Source: Lachnospiraceae bacterium (GTDB lineage: Bacteria > Bacillota > Clostridia > Lachnospirales > Lachnospiraceae). From it: 51,928 nucleotides of DNA. The notes beneath the pieces are model-generated. The model was not told the origin of the DNA. It ran no database searches and saw only the letters and a list, made by a program, of their open reading frames with translations. Shown piece after piece: positions 25,551-33,948 of the stretch (within the stretch, counting starts at the first letter, position 1; every line of letters begins with the position of its first letter). Where the stretch lies: positions 1 through 51,928 of the forward strand of contig JAEFAR010000014.1 of the NCBI GenBank assembly GCA_016287675.1. Reading direction: 5' to 3'. A program made the position numbers and the translations under genes.

Positions 25551-26882
25551 ATGCTTAATCGAAAGATTCTGTCCGAACTCATCAAATGGAAAAATACGCC
25601 CGGTCACAAGAGCCTTATGATCAAAGGACAACGACAGATAGGCAAAACCTATATTGTAACCGAATGCTTTTCAAAGGAATACGACTCATTTATATACATC
25701 GATTTCATTAAGAACCCCGAGTACATTGAAATTTTTTCTGACAGCCTTGACGTCGAGTCGCTTATCCTCAAGCTATCCGTTTTTATCCCTTCCGCCAGAT
25801 TTGTCCCGGGTAAGACACTCCTTCTTTTTGACGAGATCCAGGAATGCCCCCGCGCACTTGCTTCCCTCAAATATTGGACAAAGGACGGAAGATATGATGT
25901 TATCGGTATGGGCTCCGCACTTGGTCTATCCTTCGTAAGCAAGGAATCTTACCCTGTCGGCTACGTTGACCATATGCCCATGTACTCTCTTGACTTTGAG
26001 GAGTTTCTCATGGCAGAAGGCATTGACCAAAAAGTCATTTCCTCCATTTCCGACTATTTTTCCAATCTCGAAAAACTCCCTGCCGTATTGATGGACAGAA
26101 TGATGCAATACCTTGCAAAGTACATGTGTGTCGGCGGAATGCCCGAGGCTGTCAATGCATATATCAGCACAAGAAACATGTCAAATGTTCATTCCGTTCA
26201 AAAAAGGCTGATCGCTGACTACAGAGCAGACATCGCCCGCTTTTCACCGCCGGAAGTCAGGATTAAGGCACAAAAATGCTACGACAGCGTTCCTTTTCAA
26301 TTAAGCAAGGAAAACCATAAGTTTCAGTATTCTGCCGTCGAATCCAAAGGGACTGCAACCAAATTCGGAACAAGCATAGACTGGCTCTGCGATCAGATGA
26401 TCCTGCAAAAAGTAACCTCATTGAAAAGGATCGATTATCCTCTTGAAGCTTTTTCCGACGAAACCAATTTCAGACTGTATCCAACCGATGTCGGAATGGT
26501 CGTCGGAGCATATGACGAAAGTTTGAAAAATGCAATTTTACTTGATGCAGAAAAAAAAGCTGCCCCGGTCCCCTCTTTGCTCGGACTTTCAAAAGGAGGT
26601 CTTTACGAAGCATTGGCCGCAGACATGCTGTACAAAAGAGGATACAGCAAATTATTCTTCTACAAGAACGAGAAAAATACCAGTGAGATCGAATTTTTCA
26701 TCACCCGTAACGGCCTTCCCACGCCCATTGAGATCAAAGCAGGTCGAAGCAAAGCAAATTCTCTCACCAACATTCTCAAAGAACACGATATAATAAATGT
26801 TGGCTATAAAATGTCATCCTCCAATGTCGGGAAAGCTGATAAGCTGGTCACTATGCCTTTATTCATGCTTATGTTTATTTAA
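25551..26882 (+). CDS. AAA/DUF4143-type ATP-binding protein
   Basis: 443 residues. P-loop GQRQIGKTYIV (about 25-35), Walker B TLLLFDEIQECPRAL (about 85-100), then helical and C-terminal regions fitting DUF4143, with a nuclease-like IEFFITRNGLPTPIEIKAG near residue 390. This broad family is strongly amplified in Clostridia and Bacteroidetes and its biological role is mostly unknown; it is often treated as accessory. AAAGGAG lies 6 bp before the ATG; the frame upstream to 25338 merely reads through the iterons. It is flanked by a palindrome on the left and a gene remnant on the right, which suggests insertion. Confidence 0.85.
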   Translation: MLNRKILSELIKWKNTPGHKSLMIKGQRQIGKTYIVTECFSKEYDSFIYIDFIKNPEYIEIFSDSLDVESLILKLSVFIPSARFVPGKTLLLFDEIQECPRALASLKYWTKDGRYDVIGMGSALGLSFVSKESYPVGYVDHMPMYSLDFEEFLMAEGIDQKVISSISDYFSNLEKLPAVLMDRMMQYLAKYMCVGGMPEAVNAYISTRNMSNVHSVQKRLIADYRADIARFSPPEVRIKAQKCYDSVPFQLSKENHKFQYSAVESKGTATKFGTSIDWLCDQMILQKVTSLKRIDYPLEAFSDETNFRLYPTDVGMVVGAYDESLKNAILLDAEKKAAPVPSLLGLSKGGLYEALAADMLYKRGYSKLFFYKNEKNTSEIEFFITRNGLPTPIEIKAGRSKANSLTNILKEHDIINVGYKMSSSNVGKADKLVTMPLFMLMFI

Positions 26883-26912
26883 ATGGACTCCAATTCAATA
26901 GTAATAAAATAA

Positions 26913-27131
26913 ACCTCGGCAGTAACAGCCGAGACATCCGGTTCTGCATCCGATCACACTGTCCGTTTTGAGAATGATGATATTTATGGTGGTGGATCAA
27001 GCAGCAGCGATTCCTCCGATTATTATCATGATCCCGGCTCTGTTAACATTGTTAATTCGGATTCCGGCGCTCACAGTGACACTCTTGAAATAATGCCCGA
27101 TGGATTTGGAGCAGATAATTTTTCCGATTAA
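26913..27131 (+). pseudogene. 3' remnant of an unidentified gene, no start codon
   Basis: An open frame of 72 codons runs from a stop at 26910-26912 to TAA at 27129-27131, without any ATG/GTG/TTG in its first two thirds. The product would be Ser/Asp/Gly-rich (for example GGGSSSSDSSDYYHDPGS), like the tail of an exported protein. Its left edge is a CTCGGC/GCCGAG hairpin (26915-26933). It may be the 3' end of a gene whose front was lost when the ATPase module arrived. No function can be named. The rest of 26883-27269 holds only LytTR-type site B and the peptide promoter. Confidence 0.35.
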
Positions 27132-27166
27132 GTAGCAAAAAACAGAGGGTGAATGACAAAAAATAA
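27127..27166. promoter_or_regulatory. LytTR-type direct-repeat site B
   Basis: ATTAAGTAGCAAAAA (27127-27141) and GGTGAATGACAAAAA (27148-27162) repeat with a 21-bp period, as at 25053-25092. After the second copy both loci read AAATRAACCCATA, then close variants of CCCCGTC. Site B lies about 105 bp before the small secreted peptide gene and overlaps the stop of the gene remnant. Confidence 0.6.
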
Positions 27167-27269
27167 ACCCATAACCCCGTCGGAAAAGGGTAAAAATTAC
27201 TTGATTTTTTTCACAGTTTAGTTAACAATAGTAGTGTAACTATTTTTCATTTTTGGAGGAGGTTCTTAT

Positions 27270-27488
27270 ATGAAAAAAGCATTTAAAGTAATCGCTGCAG
27301 CTATTGCTACAGTAATCCTCGTTTCCACAGTCAGTGCTGTGTCTGTTCAGGCCGCTCCATGGTCAAGAGAATGCACCTACGACTGTCCCCAAGACGGTGG
27401 CGGAAGTAGTGACACAACAAATCCAAGTCCATCTAACGGACAGGGCGGTGGATGTATTGGCGCTACTCGAGAGTGTTTACAGCCCTGA
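27270..27488 (+). CDS. Small secreted cysteine-containing peptide
   Basis: 72 residues. An N-terminal signal peptide (1-28, cleavage expected after VQA) leaves a mature ~44-residue peptide with four Cys at 35, 39, 62 and 69, separated by a flexible Gly/Ser/Pro linker. The ends resemble each other (SRECTYDC and ATRECLQP), so two disulfides are plausible. GGAGGAGG lies 6 bp before the ATG, a strong ribosome site, and a terminator follows, so it is a genuine stand-alone gene. Roles as signal, bacteriocin or surface peptide are all open. Upstream site B implies control by the LytTR protein. Confidence 0.72.
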   Translation: MKKAFKVIAAAIATVILVSTVSAVSVQAAPWSRECTYDCPQDGGGSSDTTNPSPSNGQGGGCIGATRECLQP

Positions 27489-27560
27489 TACTCATCTTTT
27501 ACGTAACACTTGGTATTAAGATCAATTACATTACGTAAATACTGAAACACGATCAAACTG

Positions 27561-27594
27561 AAAAGCGGGAAGCTTGCGCTTCCCGCTTTTTGTT
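27561..27594. terminator. Bidirectional terminator
   Basis: AAAAGCGGGAAGC (27561-27573), loop TTGC, GCTTCCCGCTTTT (27578-27590): a perfect 13-bp stem with T-rich tails on both strands. It ends the peptide gene (plus) and the opp operon (minus). Confidence 0.9.
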
Positions 27595-27621
27595 TATCTG
27601 CAAGGTTTTGAACCTGCCATA

Positions 27622-27999
27622 TCAATGGATCAAAGAGTCCATTACCATCGATGCAATCACTGCCAGAATTCCAACAGTAACATAGGGAACACAAAATCTT
27701 GCGTTACCCCTGCGTTCTTCGTTCTTCGCCTCGGTGTAGTCATAGTAGGTCCTGTATTTACGCTTTAGGCCATGAGTTGAGAACGAATAAGCAAAAAGAT
27801 TGAAAGCACCAAGATTGGCCACAAGCACGAGGAGTCCGAACAGCGCGGTCAATACTCCGCCCATTCCAAGTCCGTCCACTAAGGCGAACCAGGAAGGACT
27901 GAGAAGCAGTATCCTGACTACCGTGATCACTGCTGTGATGATAACGGCAGCGATGTATCTTTTTGGTGAATGGAAAAACAGTTTTGATATTAAACTCAT
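27622..27999 (-). CDS. Small membrane protein, DUF3899-like
   Basis: 125 residues: helices at about 15-33, 43-67 and 100-120, with a polar loop YYDYTEAKNEERRGN between the second and third. The spacing and the GAFNLFAYSF...YYDYTE pattern resemble DUF3899 membrane proteins of Firmicutes, whose function is unknown. The start lies one base after the oppF stop, with AAAGGA at 6 bp, so it is the last gene of the opp operon and may be translationally coupled. No direct link to peptide transport is visible. Confidence 0.65.
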   Translation of the reverse strand: MSLISKLFFHSPKRYIAAVIITAVITVVRILLLSPSWFALVDGLGMGGVLTALFGLLVLVANLGAFNLFAYSFSTHGLKRKYRTYYDYTEAKNEERRGNARFCVPYVTVGILAVIASMVMDSLIH

Positions 28000-28000
28000 A

Positions 28001-29245
28001 TCAGTCCTTTAATTGCTTCTTATAGGAGGCAAATTCTTCCTCATTGCAGAGAACAAAATGTCCGGGCTTCAGTTCCCTAAGTTCGGGCTGATTGTCGGGA
28101 GTATAGTTGTGTGCCTCTGCAGGATTATAGGTGATACGCTTACGTGTTCTCTCCGATCTGGGATTGGGCTTCGGTATCGCTGAAAGCAATGATCTTGTAT
28201 AAGGATGCATGGGATTCTTAAACAGCTCATCACTGGATGCCTTTTCAACGATCTTTCCAAAGTACATTACCACGATGGTGTCGCAAAAGTACTTGACAAC
28301 AGAAAGGTCGTGTGCAACGAAGATCAAAGAAAGGCCCAATTCATTCTGCAATTCCTTGAGAAGGTTGATCACCTGCGCACGAATGGAAACATCCAAAGCA
28401 GAGATAGGTTCGTCACAGATCAGAAGCTTAGGATTCATAATGAGGGCACGTGCAATACCGATCCTCTGCCGCTGTCCGCCTGAGAACTCATGAGGATAAC
28501 GTGATGCGTGTTCCTCAACAAGTCCAACCCTGTGAAGCATCTCAACAACCTTCTTGTGGTTTTCTTCTTTGTTTTTAAAGCCCTGGATCTTAAGACCTTC
28601 CTGAATGATGTCCTCAACTGTCATACGAGGATCCAGTGAGTCTATGGGATCCTGGAAGATCATCTGGATCTCGTTCATAAGCTTACGGGGAAGATGATCT
28701 CTGTCAAATTCAATACTCTTGATCTTTTCTTTCTGAGTAGCAATGGTCTTGCTCAGTTCTGCTTTGATCTCTGCGATCTGCCTGTTAGCTTCATCAGAAC
28801 CTTTACCGTACTTCTCATTTATTTCCCTGATCTTTTCTTTAGCATGGATCTTGCTCCACTTGATCTCTTTTTTGTTCCATCTTGAGCCTGCTCCGACGCG
28901 AACTCCCTTGTAGTAAATGGAGCCGGAGGTGATGTCGTAAAGACGTATGATGCTTCTGCCTGTAGTGGTTTTACCGCATCCGCTTTCTCCAACGATTCCA
29001 AGGCATTCACCTTCCATTACATCAAAGGAAACATTGGAAACAGCCTTCATCTTCATACGATTGGCACCTACACCGGAGAAGAAGTACTGCTTCAGATGTC
29101 TTACAGAAAGGATGATCCTGTTCTTTCTGAGCTCTTCCTTCTGCTTGATCTTAGGATTTATATGATATCTTCTGTTAAGTTCTTCCGTGGAGATCGTACT
29201 CATATCAGAGGATAATGTGATTTTTTCATCTTGCATATTGCTCAT
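28001..29245 (-). CDS. oppF: Oligopeptide ABC transporter ATP-binding protein (OppF-like)
   Basis: One of two ATPases that power peptide import. 414 residues versus about 320 for typical OppF. Walker A GESGCGKTTTG (about 86-96), Q-loop QMIFQDP, signature SGGQRQRIGIARAL, Walker B LLICDEPISALD and the C-terminal oligopeptide-family extension are all present. The extra length is an N-terminal tail (1-42) and a charged helical insert (about 117-185, KIREINEKYGKGSDEANRQ) between Walker A and the Q-loop. It overlaps oppD by 4 bp (ATGA). Confidence 0.9.
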   Translation of the reverse strand: MSNMQDEKITLSSDMSTISTEELNRRYHINPKIKQKEELRKNRIILSVRHLKQYFFSGVGANRMKMKAVSNVSFDVMEGECLGIVGESGCGKTTTGRSIIRLYDITSGSIYYKGVRVGAGSRWNKKEIKWSKIHAKEKIREINEKYGKGSDEANRQIAEIKAELSKTIATQKEKIKSIEFDRDHLPRKLMNEIQMIFQDPIDSLDPRMTVEDIIQEGLKIQGFKNKEENHKKVVEMLHRVGLVEEHASRYPHEFSGGQRQRIGIARALIMNPKLLICDEPISALDVSIRAQVINLLKELQNELGLSLIFVAHDLSVVKYFCDTIVVMYFGKIVEKASSDELFKNPMHPYTRSLLSAIPKPNPRSERTRKRITYNPAEAHNYTPDNQPELRELKPGHFVLCNEEEFASYKKQLKD

Positions 29246-30735
29246 TTTGCATCCTCCTCCAATGATATTCTGATTCTTTCGGAAACGATCTTGGGCATTT
29301 CCACCTTAGGAGCTTTTTCGGAAAGCAGCCAAGTCGCAGCATAATGTGTGTCGCTGACCTTGAACATGGGAGGTTCTTCTCTGAAATCTATGTTCATGGC
29401 ATAGGAGCTTCTTGCCGCAAATGCATCTCCCTTAGGAGGATAGATCATGTTCGGAGGTGTTCCCGGAATAGCAACAAGCTTTTCTTTGCTGTCCACATCA
29501 GGGATACTCGAAAGAAGTGCCCAAGTGTAAGGATGCTTGGGATCGTAAAAGATCTCATCTGCTTTACCGTATTCAACTATCTTTCCGGCATACATTACAG
29601 CAACTCTGTCAGCCATATTGGCAACAACGCCGAGGTCGTGTGTAATGAAGATGCAGGAGAGATTTCTTTCCTTTTTGATCTTATTGATAAGTTCAAGGAT
29701 CTGGGCCTGGATCGTTACATCAAGAGCAGTGGTCGGCTCATCACAGATCAGTATCTCAGGTGATGCTGTGAGAGCAATGGCAATAACGATACGCTGTCTC
29801 ATACCGCCTGAAAACTCAAAAGGATACTGCTTAAATCTTCTTTCGGGTTCAGGAATACCAACCTCTCTCATGATCTCAATAGCGCGGCGTTTTGCTTCAG
29901 CTTTTGTGATCTTAAGCTTATTGACAAATTCAAGGTTCTCTTTTTCTATTTCTGCCTTTATCTTCTCTTTTTCTCTGAGGTCAGAAGCCGCAGACAGCTT
30001 TAATTTCAATTCTTTGATCTTGTCTTTATGTTCTGATGTTATCTTGTTCTTGTATTCATTGACCTGGTCCTTGGCACGTTTTTCCGTTTCGTTAAGAACC
30101 ATTTTTAACTGCTTGGCCTTATCGTTATACTTAATTTTAACGCTCTTTTTATATTCTTTAAAATCACGTTTTTTCTTAGCGAGCTCTGCTTTTCTTGCAG
30201 CGATCTGTTCTCCGGTAAGATTCTCCTTATCAGCCTCAAACACGGAAATCATCTCGTCAAGCTTCTTTTTTTCGTTGTCGATCTCAATGTTCATCTTTGC
30301 GACAACATTCTTGTATCTGATAAGATCATCACTGATCAGATCGTTGTACATGAGCTTGAGTTTGTCATTGTTTACAAGAGTAGCCTCTGTGATCTGCTTA
30401 CCGATACGTACAATGGGGTTTAAGGATGAAAGCGGATCCTGGAAGATCATCCCGATCTTATGACCACGGATCTTGTAAAACTGATCTTCTGAAATCTCCA
30501 GAAGATTTTCTCCACGGTACATGATGTTTCCATGCTCGATAATGGAATTCCTTGAAAGAATACCCATGATAGCCTTGGAAGTAACGGATTTTCCGGATCC
30601 TGATTCTCCTACGATACAGAGAGTCTCTCCTCTGTACAGGTCAAAGGAAACGTTTCTTACAGCCTTTAATATACCGTTATCTGTTTTAAAATTTATAACA
30701 AGTTCATTTACCGATAATACTTTTTCTTCGGCCAT
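29242..30735 (-). CDS. oppD: Oligopeptide ABC transporter ATP-binding protein (OppD-like) with coiled-coil insert
   Basis: 497 residues against ~330 in ordinary OppD. Walker A GESGSGKSVTSK, Q-loop GMIFQDPLSSLNP, signature FSGGMRQRIVIAIAL and Walker B ILICDEPTTALD are intact, so ATP hydrolysis is expected. About 155 residues between Q-loop and signature (roughly 125-280) are a Lys/Glu-rich coiled coil (for example LAKKKRDFKEYKKSVKIKYN) inserted in the helical subdomain. ATG at 30735 is preceded by AGGAAG at 8 bp; a GTG at 30744 would touch the Shine-Dalgarno sequence. Confidence 0.9.
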   Translation of the reverse strand: MAEEKVLSVNELVINFKTDNGILKAVRNVSFDLYRGETLCIVGESGSGKSVTSKAIMGILSRNSIIEHGNIMYRGENLLEISEDQFYKIRGHKIGMIFQDPLSSLNPIVRIGKQITEATLVNNDKLKLMYNDLISDDLIRYKNVVAKMNIEIDNEKKKLDEMISVFEADKENLTGEQIAARKAELAKKKRDFKEYKKSVKIKYNDKAKQLKMVLNETEKRAKDQVNEYKNKITSEHKDKIKELKLKLSAASDLREKEKIKAEIEKENLEFVNKLKITKAEAKRRAIEIMREVGIPEPERRFKQYPFEFSGGMRQRIVIAIALTASPEILICDEPTTALDVTIQAQILELINKIKKERNLSCIFITHDLGVVANMADRVAVMYAGKIVEYGKADEIFYDPKHPYTWALLSSIPDVDSKEKLVAIPGTPPNMIYPPKGDAFAARSSYAMNIDFREEPPMFKVSDTHYAATWLLSEKAPKVEMPKIVSERIRISLEEDAK

Positions 30736-30736
30736 A

Positions 30737-32626
30737 TCATTCACTTCCTTTCAGAGACGGATTAAATGCATCTCTGAGACCGTTTCCGAAAAGATTGAAC
30801 GAGATCTCAATTAATGCAATGATCACAGCAGGGAAGACCACAAGGTTCGGATACAGCGGAAGATACTGCTGGTGACTTGACATCAGTACACCGAATGATT
30901 CCTTTCCCTGAAGTCCCAAATTTAAATATGCGAGAGAGGCTTCCGTAAATACAGTGGAAGGTATCATAAGAACCGCTCCTGTAATGATCGTACCCATGGA
31001 ATTCGGAAGGATGTGCTTAAAGATCAGTCTCATATCCGAAGATCCGAGTGTTCTGGAGGCCAAAATGTACTCACGTCCCTTGAAACGATAAAACTGAACA
31101 CGGGTTCGGTGAGCTGTACCCATCCATCCCGTGAGGCAAATCACCATAAGAAAAACCCCAAATGTATTACCAAAATGAAGAATGGCCAGAGTAAACACAA
31201 CCAACGAAGGCACACCTGATAATATTTCGCAGAAACGTTCCATGGCAATGTCTACCGTGCCTCCAAAATAGCCGGAGATCGAACCCCAGACAAGACCAAA
31301 GGAGAAGCAGATGGATGCTGCGAAAATACCGAGGATCGTCGATGTTCTGAGTCCGGCAAAAGCCTTCTTAAAAAGGTCATGCCCTGATGCTGTAGTTCCT
31401 AAAAGGAACCGGGGCATTTTATTATAACCGTACTTTCTGTAATTCCAGCCTCTTCCGCTAATACTTGACAGTTTCTTGGTGACCTTCATAACAACCTGAC
31501 TGTCAACTTCGTCGATAGGGCAATCATCTGTCAGGCGTACAAAGGATTCAGGTCCCACCTTGTAATCGTAGGAACACCATCCCTTTGAAATCCAATCATT
31601 CAATTCCGTAGCGGAATAGGTGACAAGATCGGCATTTCCGTATACAAGCATATAGGTGTCGATCACATAATCGCAGTAATATACTTCACAGGCATGAACA
31701 CCCTTTCTTCCGCTGCATATCCAATAAGAGTTACTCTTGTTGTCGCTTACGCCGACCATGGCATTAGCATCATTAAAGGAAATCTCCCCAAGGATCTCTG
31801 AATTCTTTACGCCCTCATCTGCAGAGACTTCAACTGATTTAACAAGAATGTACTGCAGCGAGTTCTCAGAACCTTTTAACTCGAAACAGATCCTGGCATT
31901 GACAGAATCAACTCCTGCTCTGTCAAGAATGTTACTGAGGTTAACATCCAGATCGGAATAATCCCTTGAGAAATTCCTGATATAGTAAAGTTTATTTCCT
32001 TCCTGATCAAAAAGCACAACAGAATATTCTCCGAGCTGGGATTCCAATATACCTTCATCGTTTCCGAATTCAACCTTTAATCTGTAGTTACCGGAGCGAT
32101 CGATCACAACGGGCTGAGAAGCAAGCAAAACACTATCCGGTGCGTAAACGTCCGTAGCAAACATTACGTAACCGCCGTGTCCGTAGGGATTCATAACATC
32201 CACCAGAGTAGGCTCTTCGTCAATCTTTAACTTGACAAGAGAATTCTTGATGGTGGCTTTGGTATACTTATCGGAAAGTGCAGGTACCTCGTTTTCCGTG
32301 TCATAGATAACTCTTGTTTTCTTTCTCGTGCCGTCCCAGAAACCTGTACCGGCCTCAAAAAGCTTGGGAGCCAAAAAAGCCTCTCCGGCGCTGACTTTTG
32401 TGATATTTGCAGTCGACAACCAGGGTACCAAAAAGGTAAGGAGCATGATCACGCCAATTATAATAGCTCCGGCTACAGAGGATTTATTCTTACAAAACCG
32501 CTTAAATGCGTCCTTCGCAAAGGTGGTAGGCTTTGTATCAAGTTTTTTATCAGTGATCCTGGTTCCCTGTTGAACAAGGACAAAGTCATCACTTTTGAAT
32601 TCTATCTTATTATTCAATTCATCCAT
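30737..32626 (-). CDS. oppC: Oligopeptide ABC transporter permease (OppC-like) with large extracellular insert
   Basis: 629 residues, about twice the usual OppC. TM1 (about 50-72) follows a cytosolic N-terminus. Then comes a beta-rich extracytoplasmic insert of roughly 340 residues (75-420) before the conserved permease core, with LLGTTASGHDLFKKAFAGLR, four or five further helices and the EAA coupling loop REYILASRTLGSSDMRLIF. The insert could dock the binding protein or act as a second peptide receptor; this is inference. The gene shares its first base with the oppB stop region. Confidence 0.88.
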   Translation of the reverse strand: MDELNNKIEFKSDDFVLVQQGTRITDKKLDTKPTTFAKDAFKRFCKNKSSVAGAIIIGVIMLLTFLVPWLSTANITKVSAGEAFLAPKLFEAGTGFWDGTRKKTRVIYDTENEVPALSDKYTKATIKNSLVKLKIDEEPTLVDVMNPYGHGGYVMFATDVYAPDSVLLASQPVVIDRSGNYRLKVEFGNDEGILESQLGEYSVVLFDQEGNKLYYIRNFSRDYSDLDVNLSNILDRAGVDSVNARICFELKGSENSLQYILVKSVEVSADEGVKNSEILGEISFNDANAMVGVSDNKSNSYWICSGRKGVHACEVYYCDYVIDTYMLVYGNADLVTYSATELNDWISKGWCSYDYKVGPESFVRLTDDCPIDEVDSQVVMKVTKKLSSISGRGWNYRKYGYNKMPRFLLGTTASGHDLFKKAFAGLRTSTILGIFAASICFSFGLVWGSISGYFGGTVDIAMERFCEILSGVPSLVVFTLAILHFGNTFGVFLMVICLTGWMGTAHRTRVQFYRFKGREYILASRTLGSSDMRLIFKHILPNSMGTIITGAVLMIPSTVFTEASLAYLNLGLQGKESFGVLMSSHQQYLPLYPNLVVFPAVIIALIEISFNLFGNGLRDAFNPSLKGSE

Positions 32627-33663
32627 TACTTCTTCGCCCCCATTCTGATTCTGGGATCTATAAATCCATACGAAAGATCCAAAACAACACCTGAAACCGT
32701 CGATATTGTAGTTAATATAGCCATATCAACAAACAGAATATCGAAATCCTTGTAATTGAGCACGGTAATAAACAACTTTCCGATACCGGGAATTCCATAC
32801 AAACTCTCCAGTATCATAGAACCGCTCAGTAGTCCGATTATCTCTCCGAGTATCCAGGGGAAGATAGGTACCATTGCATTTTTTAAAGCATGGCGGACGA
32901 TCGCCTGCTTTCTGGTAAGTCCTTTTGTGCGCGCCAAAAGAAGGAAATCGCTTTCAAGGATCTCGCAGAGTTCGGCTCTCACATAACGGCAATAGGAACA
33001 AATGGAACCTACTGAAAGGCAAAAAACCGGAATGATATATCCGAGTACTTTTGTTCCTGCCGATGCAGTATCCGTCGGCCATGTAGAGGGAAGCCAATTA
33101 AGCCTGTAAGCAAAGATCCTGAGCATAAAACTGATAAGAACAAAATTGGGTACTGAAATAAACACCATGACCAGCGTGGAAATGGTGTGGTCCGTCATCG
33201 TATTCTTTTTAAGAGCTGCCCAAATTCCCAGCAGGATTCCAAGAGGAACAGACAATATCGCAGAAAAGAAATTGAGCTTAATTGAATAACCAACTCTGGA
33301 CATGATAATAACGGATGCGGAAACATTGGGCTGAAAAGATTTAGAATACCCCCAGTCCCACTTTGTACATATATTTTTAAGCCAGCTTGTGTACTGTTTG
33401 AGAACAGGGACCTGATAGTAGTAGTTTCTTCTTCCCCGTTCCAAAGGTGACTTGTACAAAAGCGGACCGTAGTCATCGCGTTCAACTTCAAACCTTGCCA
33501 CATAGCCAAGGCTGTACTGCTTATCAAAATATGCTATCTGCTGTTGATCTCCTCCGATGGGTCTGTCAAAAGGCAACAGCTTACATAACACATATGATAT
33601 TGAAAGAATAATAAACGTCGTTACAAAAGCGAGTATTAATCTTTTAATAACATATTTAGCCAT
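32626..33663 (-). CDS. oppB: Oligopeptide ABC transporter permease (OppB-like)
   Basis: 345 residues with six predicted helices, a conserved N-terminus (YVIKRLILAFVTTFIILS), and the EAA loop LARTKGLTRKQAIVRHALKN. It forms the membrane channel with OppC. A loop of ~75 residues after TM1 (about 35-110) is extracytoplasmic, somewhat longer than usual. It is separated from oppA by a 285-bp gap containing several stem-loops. Confidence 0.92.
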   Translation of the reverse strand: MAKYVIKRLILAFVTTFIILSISYVLCKLLPFDRPIGGDQQQIAYFDKQYSLGYVARFEVERDDYGPLLYKSPLERGRRNYYYQVPVLKQYTSWLKNICTKWDWGYSKSFQPNVSASVIIMSRVGYSIKLNFFSAILSVPLGILLGIWAALKKNTMTDHTISTLVMVFISVPNFVLISFMLRIFAYRLNWLPSTWPTDTASAGTKVLGYIIPVFCLSVGSICSYCRYVRAELCEILESDFLLLARTKGLTRKQAIVRHALKNAMVPIFPWILGEIIGLLSGSMILESLYGIPGIGKLFITVLNYKDFDILFVDMAILTTISTVSGVVLDLSYGFIDPRIRMGAKK

Positions 33664-33789
33664 TAATATAACCTCCTTAAAGCGGATAAATCTGACGCCG
33701 ATCTTGCATGCTGTTCAAATGCATTTTATTTCATAACCCCTGTAAACATCATTATCCAACTCTACACTCACAACGATCATCAACTTCAG

Positions 33790-33917
33790 CTCGCCGTGTA
33801 TGTCAACATATATGCTTTTCTTCTATGTGCTGACATACCCGGTGAGATTAAGTAATCTCATTCCGAGTATTCAAGCTTTAATCGCGCAAACAATGGGGCT
33901 GAATTGCCGCCCCATTG
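33790..33917. repeat. Stem-loop cluster between oppA and oppB
   Basis: Three structures lie in the 285-bp gap. CTCGCCG/CGGTGAG with GTATGTCA/TGACATAC forms a stem at 33790-33846. GAGATTA-AG-TAATCTC overlaps it at about 33844-33859. CAATGGGGC/GCCCCATTG forms a strong hairpin (33891-33917). None has a good T-tract. The likely role is partial termination and protection of the oppA 3' end, so that the binding protein is made in excess over the membrane parts. Confidence 0.55.
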
Positions 33918-33948
33918 CAAATGCGATCTATAGATCTTTTAGTATTAC

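Noticed and set aside
26883-26912. Nine-codon ATG frame in phase with the downstream gene remnant
   Set aside because: It ends in TAA after nine codons, has no ribosome site and starts at the ATPase stop; the phase match is likely chance.
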